This document shows positions 23,381-32,758 of a DNA stretch of 64,000 nucleotides, in pieces; within the stretch, counting starts at the first letter, position 1, and the number at the start of each line of letters is the position of its first letter. The notes below the pieces were generated by a model. That model saw nothing but the letters and a program-made list of their open reading frames with translations. It made no database searches and was not told the origin of the DNA. The stretch covers positions 22,914 to 86,913 of the forward strand of contig JAJPJX010000059.1 of NCBI GenBank assembly GCA_021324015.1, in the 5' to 3' direction. Made by a program: the position numbers and the translations under genes. This DNA comes from Solibacteraceae bacterium (GTDB taxonomy: Bacteria > Acidobacteriota > Terriglobia > Bryobacterales > Bryobacteraceae).

Positions 23381-25957
23381 ATGAAGCCGGTACACACGTT
23401 TCGTGTGACCCCTTCCCTACCGCCTCCGCTGGAGGGTCTTCGGGAGCTGGCCTACAACGTCCGTTGGGCCTGGGATCACGACACTATCGAGTTATTCCGC
23501 CGGCTGGACAGCCAGCTATGGGAGACCAGCGGCCATAATCCGGTGGCCATGCTGGGGTCCATCGGGCAGGATCGCCTGCGGGAAGCCGCCGCGGACGAAA
23601 GTTTTTTGGCGCACCTGGAGCGGGTTTCCCGGGACTTCGACGCGGGCAGCAAGCGCGGCTGCTGGTTTACGCGGTCGCTGCCGTCGGCCAAGGGACTCCT
23701 GGTGGCGTATTTTTCCGCGGAGTTCGGGCTGACCGAGTGCCTCTCGATCTTCGCCGGCGGCCTGGGCGTGTTGGCGGGGGACCACCTGAAAGCCGCGAGC
23801 GACCTGGGCTTACCCCTTGTGGGGGTAGGCCTGCTCTACCAACAGGGCTATTTCCAGCAACACCTCAACCAGGCGGGCTGGCAGCAGGAGGCATACAAGG
23901 ACAACGATTTCTACAATCTACCGCTCACCCCGGTCAGCCGCGGGGACGGCGCTCCCCTGCTCGTGGAGGTGGAGTATCCTGGGCGCCGGGTGGCGGCGCA
24001 GGTCTGGCGAATACAGGTGGGGCGGGTACCTCTGTACCTGCTGGATACCAATTTGCCGCAGAACCGGCCGGAAGACCGCGACGTGACCGACCAGCTTTAC
24101 GGCGGTGACCTGGAGATGCGCATCCGGCAGGAGATCCTGCTGGGGATCGGGGGCTACCGTGCACTGGAGGCGCTGGGCATCCAGCCGACGGTCTACCACA
24201 TGAACGAGGGGCATTCGGCGTTTCTGGCGCTGGAGCGGGTGCGGCGTCTAATGGAGGAGCAGAAGCTGGCCTTTGCCGAGGCCCGCCAACTGGCCACCGC
24301 CAGCCTGGTGTTCACCGGGCACACGCCGGTGGAGGCGGGCCACGATTACTTTCCGCCGGAGCTGATGAACCGCTATTTCGACGGGTTTGCGCGTTCGCTG
24401 GGCCTTTCGCAGGCGGAGTTTCTGGGCCTGGGGCGCCGCGATCCGGCCAATGCGGGCGAAGCCTTCTGCATGACCGTCCTGGCGCTGCGCATGGCCGCAT
24501 CCTCGAACGGCGTCAGCCGGCTGCACGGGCAGGTGAGCCGGCGCATGTGGCAGAGCCTGTGGCCGGGGGTGCCGGTTGACGAGGTGCCCATCGGGCACGT
24601 GACCAACGGGGTGCATTTCCGCTCCTGGATCTCCAACGAAATGAACCAGCTTTACGACCGGTACCTGGGGCCGCACTGGCGGGAAGAGCCCACCGACCGG
24701 AAGCTGTGGCAGCAAGTGGAGAAGATTCCGGCCGAGGAGCTATGGCGCACGCACGAGCGGCGCCGGGAGCGCCTGGTGGCCTTCGCCCGCCGGCGGCTGA
24801 AGGAGCAGATGCAGCGCCGGGGAGCGCCGCAGGCGGACATGGAAGCCGCCGGGGAGGTGCTGGATCCGGAAGCCCTCACCATCGGCTTCGCGCGGCGCTT
24901 CGCCACTTACAAGCGAGCCACCCTGCTGCTGCGCGATCCGGACCGGCTGGCGCGCATCCTGAACGACCCGCAGCGGCCGGTGCAGATTATCTACGCGGGC
25001 AAAGCGCACCCCCGGGATGACGGCGGCAAAGACCTCATCCGGCAGATCGTGGCGCTGGCGGGAAGTAAGGAATTCCGCCGCCGGCTGGTGTTTCTGGAAG
25101 ACTACGATATGGCCATCAGCCGCTACCTGGTGCAGGGCTGCGATGTGTGGCTGAACACGCCGCGGCCGCCGCTCGAGGCCAGCGGCACGAGCGGCATGAA
25201 GGCTGCCACCAACGGCGCGCTGAACGTCAGCACGCTGGACGGCTGGTGGTACGAGGCCTGGAAGGCGTCGGAGTCCGGCGGAGACATGATCGGCTGGGCC
25301 ATCGGCAGCGAAGGCGCGTACGACAGCACGGAGACGCAGGACCGGGTGGAGGCCCAGGCGCTGTACGACATCCTGGAGCACGACGTGGTGCCGGCCTTTT
25401 TCGAACGCGGGGCCGACCGGCTGCCGCGGCGCTGGATCGCCCACATGCGCGCCTCCCTGGGGAAACTCTGCCATTTCTACAACACGCATCGCATGGTGTG
25501 CGAGTACACGGAGCGCTTCTACCTGATCGCCGACGCGCGGTTTCGCGAGCTGGCAGCGGACTCCGCGGCGCGCGCGCGGGCTTTGGGGGCGTGGCTCGCC
25601 CGCGTGCAGCAGAACTGGAGGCAGGTGCGCGTGGAACTGGTGGAGGGCGTTCCGGCGGCGCCCCTGCGGCTGGGGGAAGCCGTGCACGTGCGTGCGCGCG
25701 TCCACCTGGACCCGCTGCGCCCCGAGGATGTCACGGCGGAACTGTACCTGGGGCGCGTGGATGCCCGCGGCGAGATTATCGAGCCGACTGCCAGCGCGAT
25801 GCAGTGCACTGGACGGGAAGCCAGCGGCGCCTGGATCTTTGAAGCTTCGCCGCCGCCGAGCGTTCATAGCGGCTTGCACGGGTATACGGTGCGTGTGCTA
25901 CCCTACCATCCCGATCTAAGTGTTGCGCTCGTGCCCGGGTTGATCACCTGGGCGTAG
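23381..25957 (+). CDS. glgP: alpha-glucan phosphorylase, GT35 (TIGR02094 type)
   Basis: An 858-residue cytosolic enzyme that releases glucose-1-phosphate from glycogen or maltodextrin. The N-terminal DUF3417 region (LRELAYNVRWAWDHDT) is followed by YFSAEFGLTECLSIFAGGLG, IPTVYHMNEGHSAF-like motifs and the PLP site EASGTSGMKAATNGALN with lysine K607. The short bacterial form lacks the eukaryotic regulatory N-terminus, as expected for this subfamily. A C-terminal beta domain of about 120 residues follows. The sugar-type regulator upstream may control it. Normal length and motifs suggest it is active. Confidence 0.96.
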   Translation: MKPVHTFRVTPSLPPPLEGLRELAYNVRWAWDHDTIELFRRLDSQLWETSGHNPVAMLGSIGQDRLREAAADESFLAHLERVSRDFDAGSKRGCWFTRSLPSAKGLLVAYFSAEFGLTECLSIFAGGLGVLAGDHLKAASDLGLPLVGVGLLYQQGYFQQHLNQAGWQQEAYKDNDFYNLPLTPVSRGDGAPLLVEVEYPGRRVAAQVWRIQVGRVPLYLLDTNLPQNRPEDRDVTDQLYGGDLEMRIRQEILLGIGGYRALEALGIQPTVYHMNEGHSAFLALERVRRLMEEQKLAFAEARQLATASLVFTGHTPVEAGHDYFPPELMNRYFDGFARSLGLSQAEFLGLGRRDPANAGEAFCMTVLALRMAASSNGVSRLHGQVSRRMWQSLWPGVPVDEVPIGHVTNGVHFRSWISNEMNQLYDRYLGPHWREEPTDRKLWQQVEKIPAEELWRTHERRRERLVAFARRRLKEQMQRRGAPQADMEAAGEVLDPEALTIGFARRFATYKRATLLLRDPDRLARILNDPQRPVQIIYAGKAHPRDDGGKDLIRQIVALAGSKEFRRRLVFLEDYDMAISRYLVQGCDVWLNTPRPPLEASGTSGMKAATNGALNVSTLDGWWYEAWKASESGGDMIGWAIGSEGAYDSTETQDRVEAQALYDILEHDVVPAFFERGADRLPRRWIAHMRASLGKLCHFYNTHRMVCEYTERFYLIADARFRELAADSAARARALGAWLARVQQNWRQVRVELVEGVPAAPLRLGEAVHVRARVHLDPLRPEDVTAELYLGRVDARGEIIEPTASAMQCTGREASGAWIFEASPPPSVHSGLHGYTVRVLPYHPDLSVALVPGLITWA

Positions 25958-26328
25958 CAAAACACCGCTGCCTTTGGTCGCGGCTCGGTTAGCTGAGTGC
26001 TCACGTTTACAGTGTGGCGCGGGGCCTAGGGATGTGCCCCAGCATGGAACAATCGTTCCATTGAGGACGCCAAAATTGCACACTTCGGGCTCAGAGCTCG
26101 GAGTTATCCGCATGATTCGAAGAGCTTTCTTGTTTGGCCTGAGGATTGCAATATAGGATTGCGTGACGATAATCAACCAGGTCCAAAGAGAGCTGATTGC
26201 CCCTCAGACCGTCACCCGCCTAGTCACTCACTACGTAGCAAATCCCACTTAGTAACTCCTCTTTAACATCCCCACCAATCTGCTCTCTTTGGGCCTGCGG
26301 CTCGGGCCGGGGTGGTACCATAAGCGGT
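25958..26328. other. 371-base gap with repeat half-element and small inverted repeats
   Basis: No gene is supported here. Besides the repeat copy it contains a perfect inverted repeat ATGGAAC-AATC-GTTCCAT (26044-26061) and two direct GGATTGC copies 13 bases apart (26143 and 26156). The part from about 26060 to 26280 is clearly less GC-rich than its surroundings and may be a remnant of inserted DNA. TACCAT at 26316-26321 ends 7 nt before the next start. Confidence 0.55.
25964..26017 (-). repeat. dispersed GC-rich repeat, copy 4 (extended, half element)
   Basis: Reverse-orientation arm (ACCGCTG then GGTCGCGGCTCGGT) continuing into the inner part AGCTGAGTGCT and GTTTACAGTGTG. This matches the inside of the full element at 57045-57128, but the second arm is missing here. 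Confidence 0.75.
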
Positions 26329-26631
26329 ATGCCGAAAGGTTTATTTGAGGTCGCTTGTCCGTGCTGCCAGGCTGTGCTGAAAGTGGATCCGGAGACGCGT
26401 GCGGTGATTTCCCACAAGGTACCCGAGAAGCCGCCGGTGGTGGAGGACCTGGCAGCGGCAGTAGCCCGGCTAAAAGGGGAGGCTGGGCGGCGAGAGGAAG
26501 TCTTCCGTAAGCAGGTAGAGACGGAGAAGTCCCACGGCAAGGTGCTGGAGAAGAAGTTCGACGAGTTGCTGCGGCAGGCCAAAGAGAATCCGGACCTGAC
26601 GCCTCCCCAGCGGGATATCGATCTGGATTAA
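26329..26631 (+). CDS. small protein with CxxC motif and coiled coil
   Basis: A 100-residue cytosolic protein. The N-terminus FEVACPCCQAVLKVD has a CPCC knuckle that resembles half of a zinc ribbon, followed by an acidic/basic helical region (AAAVARLKGEAGRREEVFRKQ and KVLEKKFDELLRQA) likely to form a coiled coil. No second cysteine pair is present, so zinc binding would need a dimer. I recognise no named family. It converges on the osmoprotectant-binding gene with a 7-base gap. Confidence 0.72.
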   Translation: MPKGLFEVACPCCQAVLKVDPETRAVISHKVPEKPPVVEDLAAAVARLKGEAGRREEVFRKQVETEKSHGKVLEKKFDELLRQAKENPDLTPPQRDIDLD

Positions 26632-26638
26632 GGGAGCA

Positions 26639-27511
26639 TCACTTCGGCAGGCCCGCCAGAAACTCCCGCGCCACCTCCGCCACCGGCCGGTGCTTGCCGT
26701 CCACCTCGTAATTGAGCCGGCGCATCTGCTGATCGGAGATCCTGCCCGATAGGCCGGCCAGCGCCGGGCGCACCGCGGGCCAGGCGCGCAGGGCGCCCAG
26801 GCGGACCACCAGCGCGGCCTGATAGGGCGGAAAGTAGTGCCGGTCGTCGGCCAGGATGCGGACGTCCAGCACGGAGAGCATGCCATCAGTGCCGTTGGCG
26901 GCCACCATATCCACCTGATTCTGCTCCAGAGCGCGGTAGAGCAGGCCCAGGTCCATGGTCTTGGGCGTTCCGGCGAGCGGCAGGTGGTAGGTGTTCTGCA
27001 AGCCCGGCAAGCCATCCGGGCGGGTGAGAAATTCGTAGCCCGCGCCCAGCAGCCAGCCCTTTTTGCGGCGGGCGGCGTCACTCAGCGTTCCCAAGTGTTC
27101 GGCGCGCGCGTCGGCGCCGCGTACCGCGAGGACGAAGGTGTTGTTAAAGCCCAGCGGATCCAGCCATTCCAGGTCCCAGCGGCGGCGGTATGCGCGGCGC
27201 ACCTGCTCAAGGACCGCGGCCGGGCTGGAGGAAGGCGGGAGTTTGAGCACGGCGGTCAGAGCCGTTCCGGTATACTCCGGATACACATCGATCTGTCCGT
27301 TGGCGAGCGCCTGCTGGGCCAGCAGGGTACCGCCCAGGTTGAGGCGGCGGTCAACCTTTTGACCCAGAGACCGCTCCAGGCGCTGCGCTACAATTTCGCC
27401 CAGGATGACCTGCTCCGTGAAATTCTTGGAGCCCACGGTGATCCGGTGTTTCCCGGAGCAGCCGGCGAACAGCAGGCCTGCCAGCAGGCAGGCGGAAAGC
27501 CGGGTCTTCAA
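26639..27511 (-). CDS. osmoprotectant/glycine-betaine substrate-binding lipoprotein (OpuAC/OsmF-like), orphan
   Basis: A 290-residue lipoprotein with lipobox LLFAGC at C18. The mature start ITVGSKNFTEQVILGEI is the signature of OpuC/OsmF-type binding proteins for quaternary ammonium solutes. LGGTLLAQQALANGQIDVYPEYTGTA (split) and ANGTDGML further match. Only TTG at 27511 can serve as start, because an in-frame TGA lies just upstream and no other start precedes the lipobox. No ABC permease or ATPase gene is adjacent, which is unusual for this family. Partners must be elsewhere, or the protein has another role. Confidence 0.88.
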   Translation of the reverse strand: MKTRLSACLLAGLLFAGCSGKHRITVGSKNFTEQVILGEIVAQRLERSLGQKVDRRLNLGGTLLAQQALANGQIDVYPEYTGTALTAVLKLPPSSSPAAVLEQVRRAYRRRWDLEWLDPLGFNNTFVLAVRGADARAEHLGTLSDAARRKKGWLLGAGYEFLTRPDGLPGLQNTYHLPLAGTPKTMDLGLLYRALEQNQVDMVAANGTDGMLSVLDVRILADDRHYFPPYQAALVVRLGALRAWPAVRPALAGLSGRISDQQMRRLNYEVDGKHRPVAEVAREFLAGLPK

Positions 27512-27596
27512 GACGGATCACCAGCGCCGCGGATAGGGTACATTCCCCCATGCTACCGGGAAACTGAAGCCGGGGCCGGGGCGTCAGGAACATTTT

Positions 27597-30500
27597 ATGA
27601 GACACGGGAACACACCTTTCCGCGGATGGCGCGCCTGGCCGGTGTTGTTTTTTCTGGCAGCCGGACCAGTCTTCGCGCAAGTGGCCGCCAACCGGTACGC
27701 CCTGATTCTAGAAGATCCTCCGGTGTCGTCCCGAATTTCGTCCAAAGAAGCGATGCAGTCCACTACGGCGAAGAGCTACGCCCAGCAGATTGCGGCTAAA
27801 CAAAGGCTCGTGCGCACGGAACTGGCCTCCCGGAATATTCGGGTCACCGGCTCGGCCGACACGCTGCTCAACGCCGTCTTCGTGGCGGCTCCGAAGGATC
27901 GCGTGGCGGAGTTAAGCGCTCTTCCCGGAGTGGTGGCGGTAATTCCCGTGCGGCGCTACCGCCGCAGTCTCGACCGGGCCACCCAGTTGATGGACGCACC
28001 TGCCGCGTGGAATGCTCTGGGAGGAGCGGGCAACGCGGGCAAAGGGATCAAGATTGGCATCCTGGACAGCGGCATCGACCAGACGCATCCAGCGTTTCAG
28101 GACAGCTCCCTGCCTATGCCGGCGGGTTATCCGAAATGCAGCGGCAGCGATTGCGCATTCACCAGCAACAAAGTGATCGTGGCGCGCAGCTACGTGCGGC
28201 AGTTGGCGGCGGGCAGTTCGGCGTCCAATCCGGCGGCGGATTCGCGTCCGGACGATTATTCACCGCGGGACCGCGGAGGGCACGGGACGGCCGTGGCTTC
28301 CTGCGCCGCGGGGGAAACCAATACCGGCGCGGTGACCATCACGGGCATGGCGCCCAAAGCCTATTTGGGCAATTACAAGATTTACGGATCGCCGGAAGTG
28401 AACGACTTCACCACCGACGATGTGATTATTCAGGCGCTGGAAGACGCGATCAAGGACGGGATGGACATCGTGTCGTTCTCCTCCGGCGGACCGGCGTTGA
28501 CGGGGCCTCTGGATGCAGGGACGGCTTGCGGCAACAGCGCCGGGGTGGCGTGCGATCTCAGCGCGCAGGCTTTTGAGACGGCGGCGAAGAACGGCCTGGT
28601 GATCGTTGCGGCGGCCGGGAATGACGGGCAGAGCGGCAGCCGATATCCTACTTTCAACTCGATCGAGTCGCCCGCCGATGCGCCCTCGGTGATCGCCGCG
28701 GGGGCGACGACCAACTCGCATGTTTTCAGTGAAGGGGTGAGCGTGCCGGGGGCGGACGCGCCGTCCACCCTACAAGGCCTGGCCGCGCAAGCGGGAGACG
28801 CCTTGGTTCCGCCGGGCGCGGTGACGGCGCCGCTGAGAGACGTGAGCCAGCTCGGCGACGACGGGCTGGCCTGCGCGAGCTTGCCGGCGGGATCGCTGGC
28901 AGGGGCCTTCGCGCTGATCGAGCGCGGCACCTGCACATTCGCCAGCAAGATGATCAACGCGCAGAACGCCGGTGCGGTGGGGGTGATCTTCTACCTCGCG
29001 GATGCTTCGAGGACCACGCCCAGCGGGTTGTTCTCCTTCAACATTCCGGCGGTGATGATCTCGAACAGCGACGGGCTGGCGCTCAAGAGCTTCGTGAATG
29101 CTCATCCGGACCACCCGGTGACCATCGATCCGGCGGGGATCGAGTTGGACGCGGGCGGCTCCGACCGCCTGGCGGCTTTCTCCTCGATGGGGCCGTCCAC
29201 CGGAGACTCGCTGATTAAGCCCGACGTGTTGGCCACGGGCACGAACATGTACATAGCTGCGCAGAGCTACGATCCGCTGGGAGAGCTTTTCAGCACGAAC
29301 GGGTACGCCGTGGCCAACGGCACCAGCTTCGCGACGCCGCTGGTTTCGGGCGCGGCCGCCCTGGTGAAGCAGAGCCACCCAAAATTCACCGCCGCGCAGA
29401 TCAAATCCGCGCTGGTGAATACAACAGCCAGCGACGTGAGCACCGACAACCGGAACCAGCCGGTCAGCGTGCAGTCCGCCGGGGCGGGGAAACTGGATGC
29501 CGGGGCGGCGGTCCAGGCCACGGTCACGGCCAACCCGGCCACAGTGTCGTTCGGCATATTGAACCCGGCCACGCTGCCGCTCACGAAGCAGATCCAGATG
29601 ACCAACAGCGGAGGGAGCTCCGTGACACTGAGCGTGGCGGTGGCGCCTGGCCAATCCGGGGGCGGGACGGTGGCGGCGGAGCCGCAGAGCCTGACGCTGG
29701 CGGCGGGCGCTTCAGGCACGATCCAGGTGACGCTCTCGGGCGCGATGCCTCCGGCGGGATCGTACTCCGGCTTCGTGACGCTCACGGGCGGAGGAGTGGC
29801 GCTGCGCATTCCTTACCTGTACCTGGTGGGGGACGGCAACCCTGACGGCATCATTCCGCTGACGGGCGACAACTTCGACGGCACGGCGGGACAGCCGATC
29901 CCGGACGGTGTAATCTCTTTCAAGCTGGTGGACCAGTACGGCGTTCCGATCGTGGGGGCGCCGGTGACGTTCACGGCGCGCGGCGGCGCCATGCTGCAAC
30001 AAATGGATAGCGCGACCAACGCCTACGGCATCGCGCAGGCTGAGCCGGTGCTGGGCTCGCAGCCGGGCAGCCAGTCGATTGTAGCGACGGCGGGTGGCCT
30101 GAGGCACGTGTTCAGCGGGTCGGCGCGGGTGCAGCCCACCATCGCGGCCAACGGCGTGGTGAACGCCGCGAGCTTCGATGCATCGAGCCCGGTGGCGCCA
30201 GGCTCGTACATCAGCATTTTCGGCACAGGCCTGAGCGACACCACGGATTCCACTTCGAGCGCCACGCTGCCGCTGGCGATCGACTATGTCAACGTGAGCT
30301 TCGACGTGCCCTCGGCCAATCTGAGCGTGCCCGGGCGCCTGATCTATGTCAGCCCAGGGCAAGTGAATGTGCAGGTTCCCTGGGAGCTGCAGGGGCAGAG
30401 CGCCGCGCAGGTGAAGGTGACCATTGATTATTCGGCCGGCACCGTGGTAACAACGCCGCTGGCGAATTACTCGCCCGCGCTGTTCGAGACGGCAAGCGGA

Positions 30501-30845
30501 GTGGCGGCGGCGCTGGACGCGCAGAACCAGGTGATCACGGCCAGTCATCCCGCACGGCGCGGGGAGACGGTCCAACTTTTCGCCAACGGGTTGGGACCGG
30601 TAACGAATCAGCCGGCCAGCGGCGCTCCGGCACCGGCATCGCCCCTGGCGCAGACCACCACACTTCCCATGGTGACGATCGGCGGGCAGGCCGCCGCGGT
30701 GTCGTTTGCCGGGCTGGCCCCCGGATTCGCGGGCCTGTACCAAATCAACGTGACGGTGCCGGGAAATTTGAGCGCCGGCAACCAGCCGGTGACGGTGGCG
30801 ATCGGCGGGAAGACGTCGAAAGCGTCGGGCATTGCGGTGCAATAG
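27597..30845 (+). CDS. large secreted subtilisin-like S8 protease with PA and TIGR03437 domains
   Basis: A 1082-residue exported serine protease. A signal peptide and an inhibitor-like propeptide (YALILEDPP to about residue 130) precede the S8 domain with D157 (ILDSGID), H229 (GGHGTAVAS) and S577 (GTSFATPLVSG). A PA domain (GAFALIERGTCTFASK, residues about 375-500) is inserted between His and Ser. Then come a beta-sandwich region, an invasin-like Ig repeat (VDQYGVPIVGAPVTF) and a C-terminal TIGR03437 domain from about residue 845 (VNAASFDASSPVAPGSYISIFG, VNVQVPWELQG, LAPGFAGLYQINVTVP). The triad is intact, so it is probably an active extracellular protease. Confidence 0.94.
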   Translation: MRHGNTPFRGWRAWPVLFFLAAGPVFAQVAANRYALILEDPPVSSRISSKEAMQSTTAKSYAQQIAAKQRLVRTELASRNIRVTGSADTLLNAVFVAAPKDRVAELSALPGVVAVIPVRRYRRSLDRATQLMDAPAAWNALGGAGNAGKGIKIGILDSGIDQTHPAFQDSSLPMPAGYPKCSGSDCAFTSNKVIVARSYVRQLAAGSSASNPAADSRPDDYSPRDRGGHGTAVASCAAGETNTGAVTITGMAPKAYLGNYKIYGSPEVNDFTTDDVIIQALEDAIKDGMDIVSFSSGGPALTGPLDAGTACGNSAGVACDLSAQAFETAAKNGLVIVAAAGNDGQSGSRYPTFNSIESPADAPSVIAAGATTNSHVFSEGVSVPGADAPSTLQGLAAQAGDALVPPGAVTAPLRDVSQLGDDGLACASLPAGSLAGAFALIERGTCTFASKMINAQNAGAVGVIFYLADASRTTPSGLFSFNIPAVMISNSDGLALKSFVNAHPDHPVTIDPAGIELDAGGSDRLAAFSSMGPSTGDSLIKPDVLATGTNMYIAAQSYDPLGELFSTNGYAVANGTSFATPLVSGAAALVKQSHPKFTAAQIKSALVNTTASDVSTDNRNQPVSVQSAGAGKLDAGAAVQATVTANPATVSFGILNPATLPLTKQIQMTNSGGSSVTLSVAVAPGQSGGGTVAAEPQSLTLAAGASGTIQVTLSGAMPPAGSYSGFVTLTGGGVALRIPYLYLVGDGNPDGIIPLTGDNFDGTAGQPIPDGVISFKLVDQYGVPIVGAPVTFTARGGAMLQQMDSATNAYGIAQAEPVLGSQPGSQSIVATAGGLRHVFSGSARVQPTIAANGVVNAASFDASSPVAPGSYISIFGTGLSDTTDSTSSATLPLAIDYVNVSFDVPSANLSVPGRLIYVSPGQVNVQVPWELQGQSAAQVKVTIDYSAGTVVTTPLANYSPALFETASGVAAALDAQNQVITASHPARRGETVQLFANGLGPVTNQPASGAPAPASPLAQTTTLPMVTIGGQAAAVSFAGLAPGFAGLYQINVTVPGNLSAGNQPVTVAIGGKTSKASGIAVQ

Positions 30846-30867
30846 GCTGTCCGCAGCCAAAGAACCA

Positions 30868-31830
30868 TCAGGCGTAGGCCAGGGAACCGATCTTGCGCGA
30901 CACATCCAGAATGTCGGAGACGCGAATGAAACCCGCCAACCGGCGTCTGCCGACGGAAGTCATGGCGGCCGAGGCCAGGCAGCCGCACTCGGAGCAAACC
31001 GGGCTGCCACCAAGCTGGCAGGGCGTGAGCACGGATTCCAAATCGGCGGAAACGCAGGTGGTCAACTGCGCGAAGATGCACTCTTCCGGCGAACGGGGAG
31101 GGCGGGCATAGCCCCGGAGCACCGCTTGGGGCGCCTCTACCTTTGGGAAAGAGCGCGTCAGCGCGGCTAAATCCCGAATCACCTGGTCGCGGTCCTCGGG
31201 GCGCAGCCGTTCCTCGGATATTTCGCCGTCCTGAGGCGTGTAGAGGCTGAACCAGATTTTGAGCACCTCAGGCCGCGCCGACCAATAGCGGGCGAACTCG
31301 GCGAGATAGCCGGCGCGGTGGGCCATCTGACGGGTGACGGTGCAGTGCACGCGGATGCGGTGCCCCGCGATGTGCTGGAGGATGCGCGGGTAGGTGGCCG
31401 GCGCGCGGCGGCGGTCGTGTTCCGGCTGGAGACCATCCACAGAGACGGCCAGGTGCAAGTTGGTCAAACGGGCCCAATCCGCGGGGATGGGCCGGACCGC
31501 GCTGGTAACCAATTGCACTTCGATCCGCATTTCGGCCAGGCGCGGCAGGATTTCAGTTAGTTCGCGATAGCGAACCAGCGGCTCTCCGCCGACGATGGAA
31601 ATGTGAACGGGCCGAAGCCGGCGGACTAGATCCAGGGTGCGGGACACCAGTTCGCGGCCGCGGAAATCGCTAAGCTGCCGCAGGACGGTCCCATCACCCA
31701 GGTGGCCGGGGCTGTACGCATAGCAGCCAGGGCAGTGCAGTGGGCACTCCTTGGTAAGTTCAAGGGAAAGAAACGGCCGGGTCCCCTGGAGAACGCGTCC
31801 CCACACGGGCAATAGATCTCGCTTGGTCAT
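30868..31830 (-). CDS. radical SAM enzyme with C-terminal cysteine cluster
   Basis: A 320-residue cytosolic radical SAM protein. The 4Fe-4S site is C29-x3-C33-x2-C36 (KECPLHCPGCY), and GGEP at 81-84 binds SAM. A second group of cysteines (C251, C259, C271, C279, C282, C284) near the C-terminus looks like a SPASM/twitch-type auxiliary cluster. Such enzymes modify peptides or mature other enzymes. No peptide precursor gene is seen next to it. The Ser-type sulfatase-like gene at 41.7 kb is a conceivable client, but 10 kb away and unproven. It converges on the protease gene. Confidence 0.88.
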   Translation of the reverse strand: MTKRDLLPVWGRVLQGTRPFLSLELTKECPLHCPGCYAYSPGHLGDGTVLRQLSDFRGRELVSRTLDLVRRLRPVHISIVGGEPLVRYRELTEILPRLAEMRIEVQLVTSAVRPIPADWARLTNLHLAVSVDGLQPEHDRRRAPATYPRILQHIAGHRIRVHCTVTRQMAHRAGYLAEFARYWSARPEVLKIWFSLYTPQDGEISEERLRPEDRDQVIRDLAALTRSFPKVEAPQAVLRGYARPPRSPEECIFAQLTTCVSADLESVLTPCQLGGSPVCSECGCLASAAMTSVGRRRLAGFIRVSDILDVSRKIGSLAYA

Positions 31831-31960
31831 GTCAGCCAGCGGGGCGAGAACAACATCCTATGCGCAATTTATCATCTCGGCGCGTGGTCTCGCTCCGGCG
31901 CACTGTTGATGAACACACATGGCGGCGCGGCGTTCGGGCCTATTCCGAACACTTCCGGGC

Positions 31961-32665
31961 TCAACCCAGGGGGTGCTTGTGGTGGAAGAAACGCTGGCGG
32001 AGATCCGGCCAGAACTCGGAGAGCAGGTTGCCGATGGCTCCACCCATCATGCTGGTGCCGAACCGCGATGCCACGACCGAGCCGTTGATGGAATTGGCGG
32101 GATAGTAGAGATTGGAGGCCGCGATCCCCAGGCTCATTCCGAAGATGCCGGAGTAATTGAACGCCGTGCGCCCCGAATCCTGGCGGGCGATCACCACGCG
32201 GCTGACCGCGTATCCCACGCGCGACAGGATGCCGGCACGGGGTCCTCTGCGGAAATAGCGCGGGTCCTGGTGCAGGAGGGACGCGAACAAGCCGGCGCTG
32301 AAGAAATTTTGGCTGCCGAAATCTCCAACCGCCGCGCCGAAGCGCTTGGCGAACGCCGCCGGGCCGCGTCCGTAGTTCGGCACATCATCCGCCGACTGCG
32401 AAAATGCGGCTCCGAAACCCGCGCTGGCGATGTTGAATGGATCGAAGGTTTCCCGCGCGGCCAGCGCCCACTTTTGCTTGACCGTGAGGGGTGCGACTTT
32501 GGCATTCGGATCCGAGACTGCCTGATAGTTCGGGATCAGGCCCAGGATTCTTTGATCATTGAAAACGAATCCGGACGGCGGAGGGTTGCTTGCGGGGCGG
32601 GTCTGCGCGCGCGCCTGGCAGCTTGCCACCAGCAGGCACAACATCGCGGCAATGGGAACGCGCAT
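31961..32665 (-). CDS. exported protein of unknown function
   Basis: A 234-residue protein with a signal peptide (PIAAMLCLLVASCQARAQ). The cysteine there could also make it a lipoprotein. The rest has glycine/serine-rich amphipathic stretches (NIASAGFGAAFSQ, SGIFGMSLGIAAS, GTSMMGGAIGNLLSEFWPDL) of the kind found in acidobacterial membrane-associated proteins with many paralogues. No catalytic motif. I set the start at the ATG of 32665 rather than the in-frame GTG at 32677, because the signal peptide begins there. Confidence 0.72.
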   Translation of the reverse strand: MRVPIAAMLCLLVASCQARAQTRPASNPPPSGFVFNDQRILGLIPNYQAVSDPNAKVAPLTVKQKWALAARETFDPFNIASAGFGAAFSQSADDVPNYGRGPAAFAKRFGAAVGDFGSQNFFSAGLFASLLHQDPRYFRRGPRAGILSRVGYAVSRVVIARQDSGRTAFNYSGIFGMSLGIAASNLYYPANSINGSVVASRFGTSMMGGAIGNLLSEFWPDLRQRFFHHKHPLG

Positions 32666-32758
32666 GCCAACCACCAAGGCGCTACCTCGGCACAGCGGTA
32701 TGGCGACGGGACGAAGCTGGGAAGTTACGGAATAGCTCTTTAGGGCTATGGGTGCTGT

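Noticed and set aside
30845..30858. GGCTG-TCCG-CAGCC hairpin as terminator of the subtilase gene
   Set aside because: The stem is only 5 bp and no T-run follows, so a terminator call is not supported.
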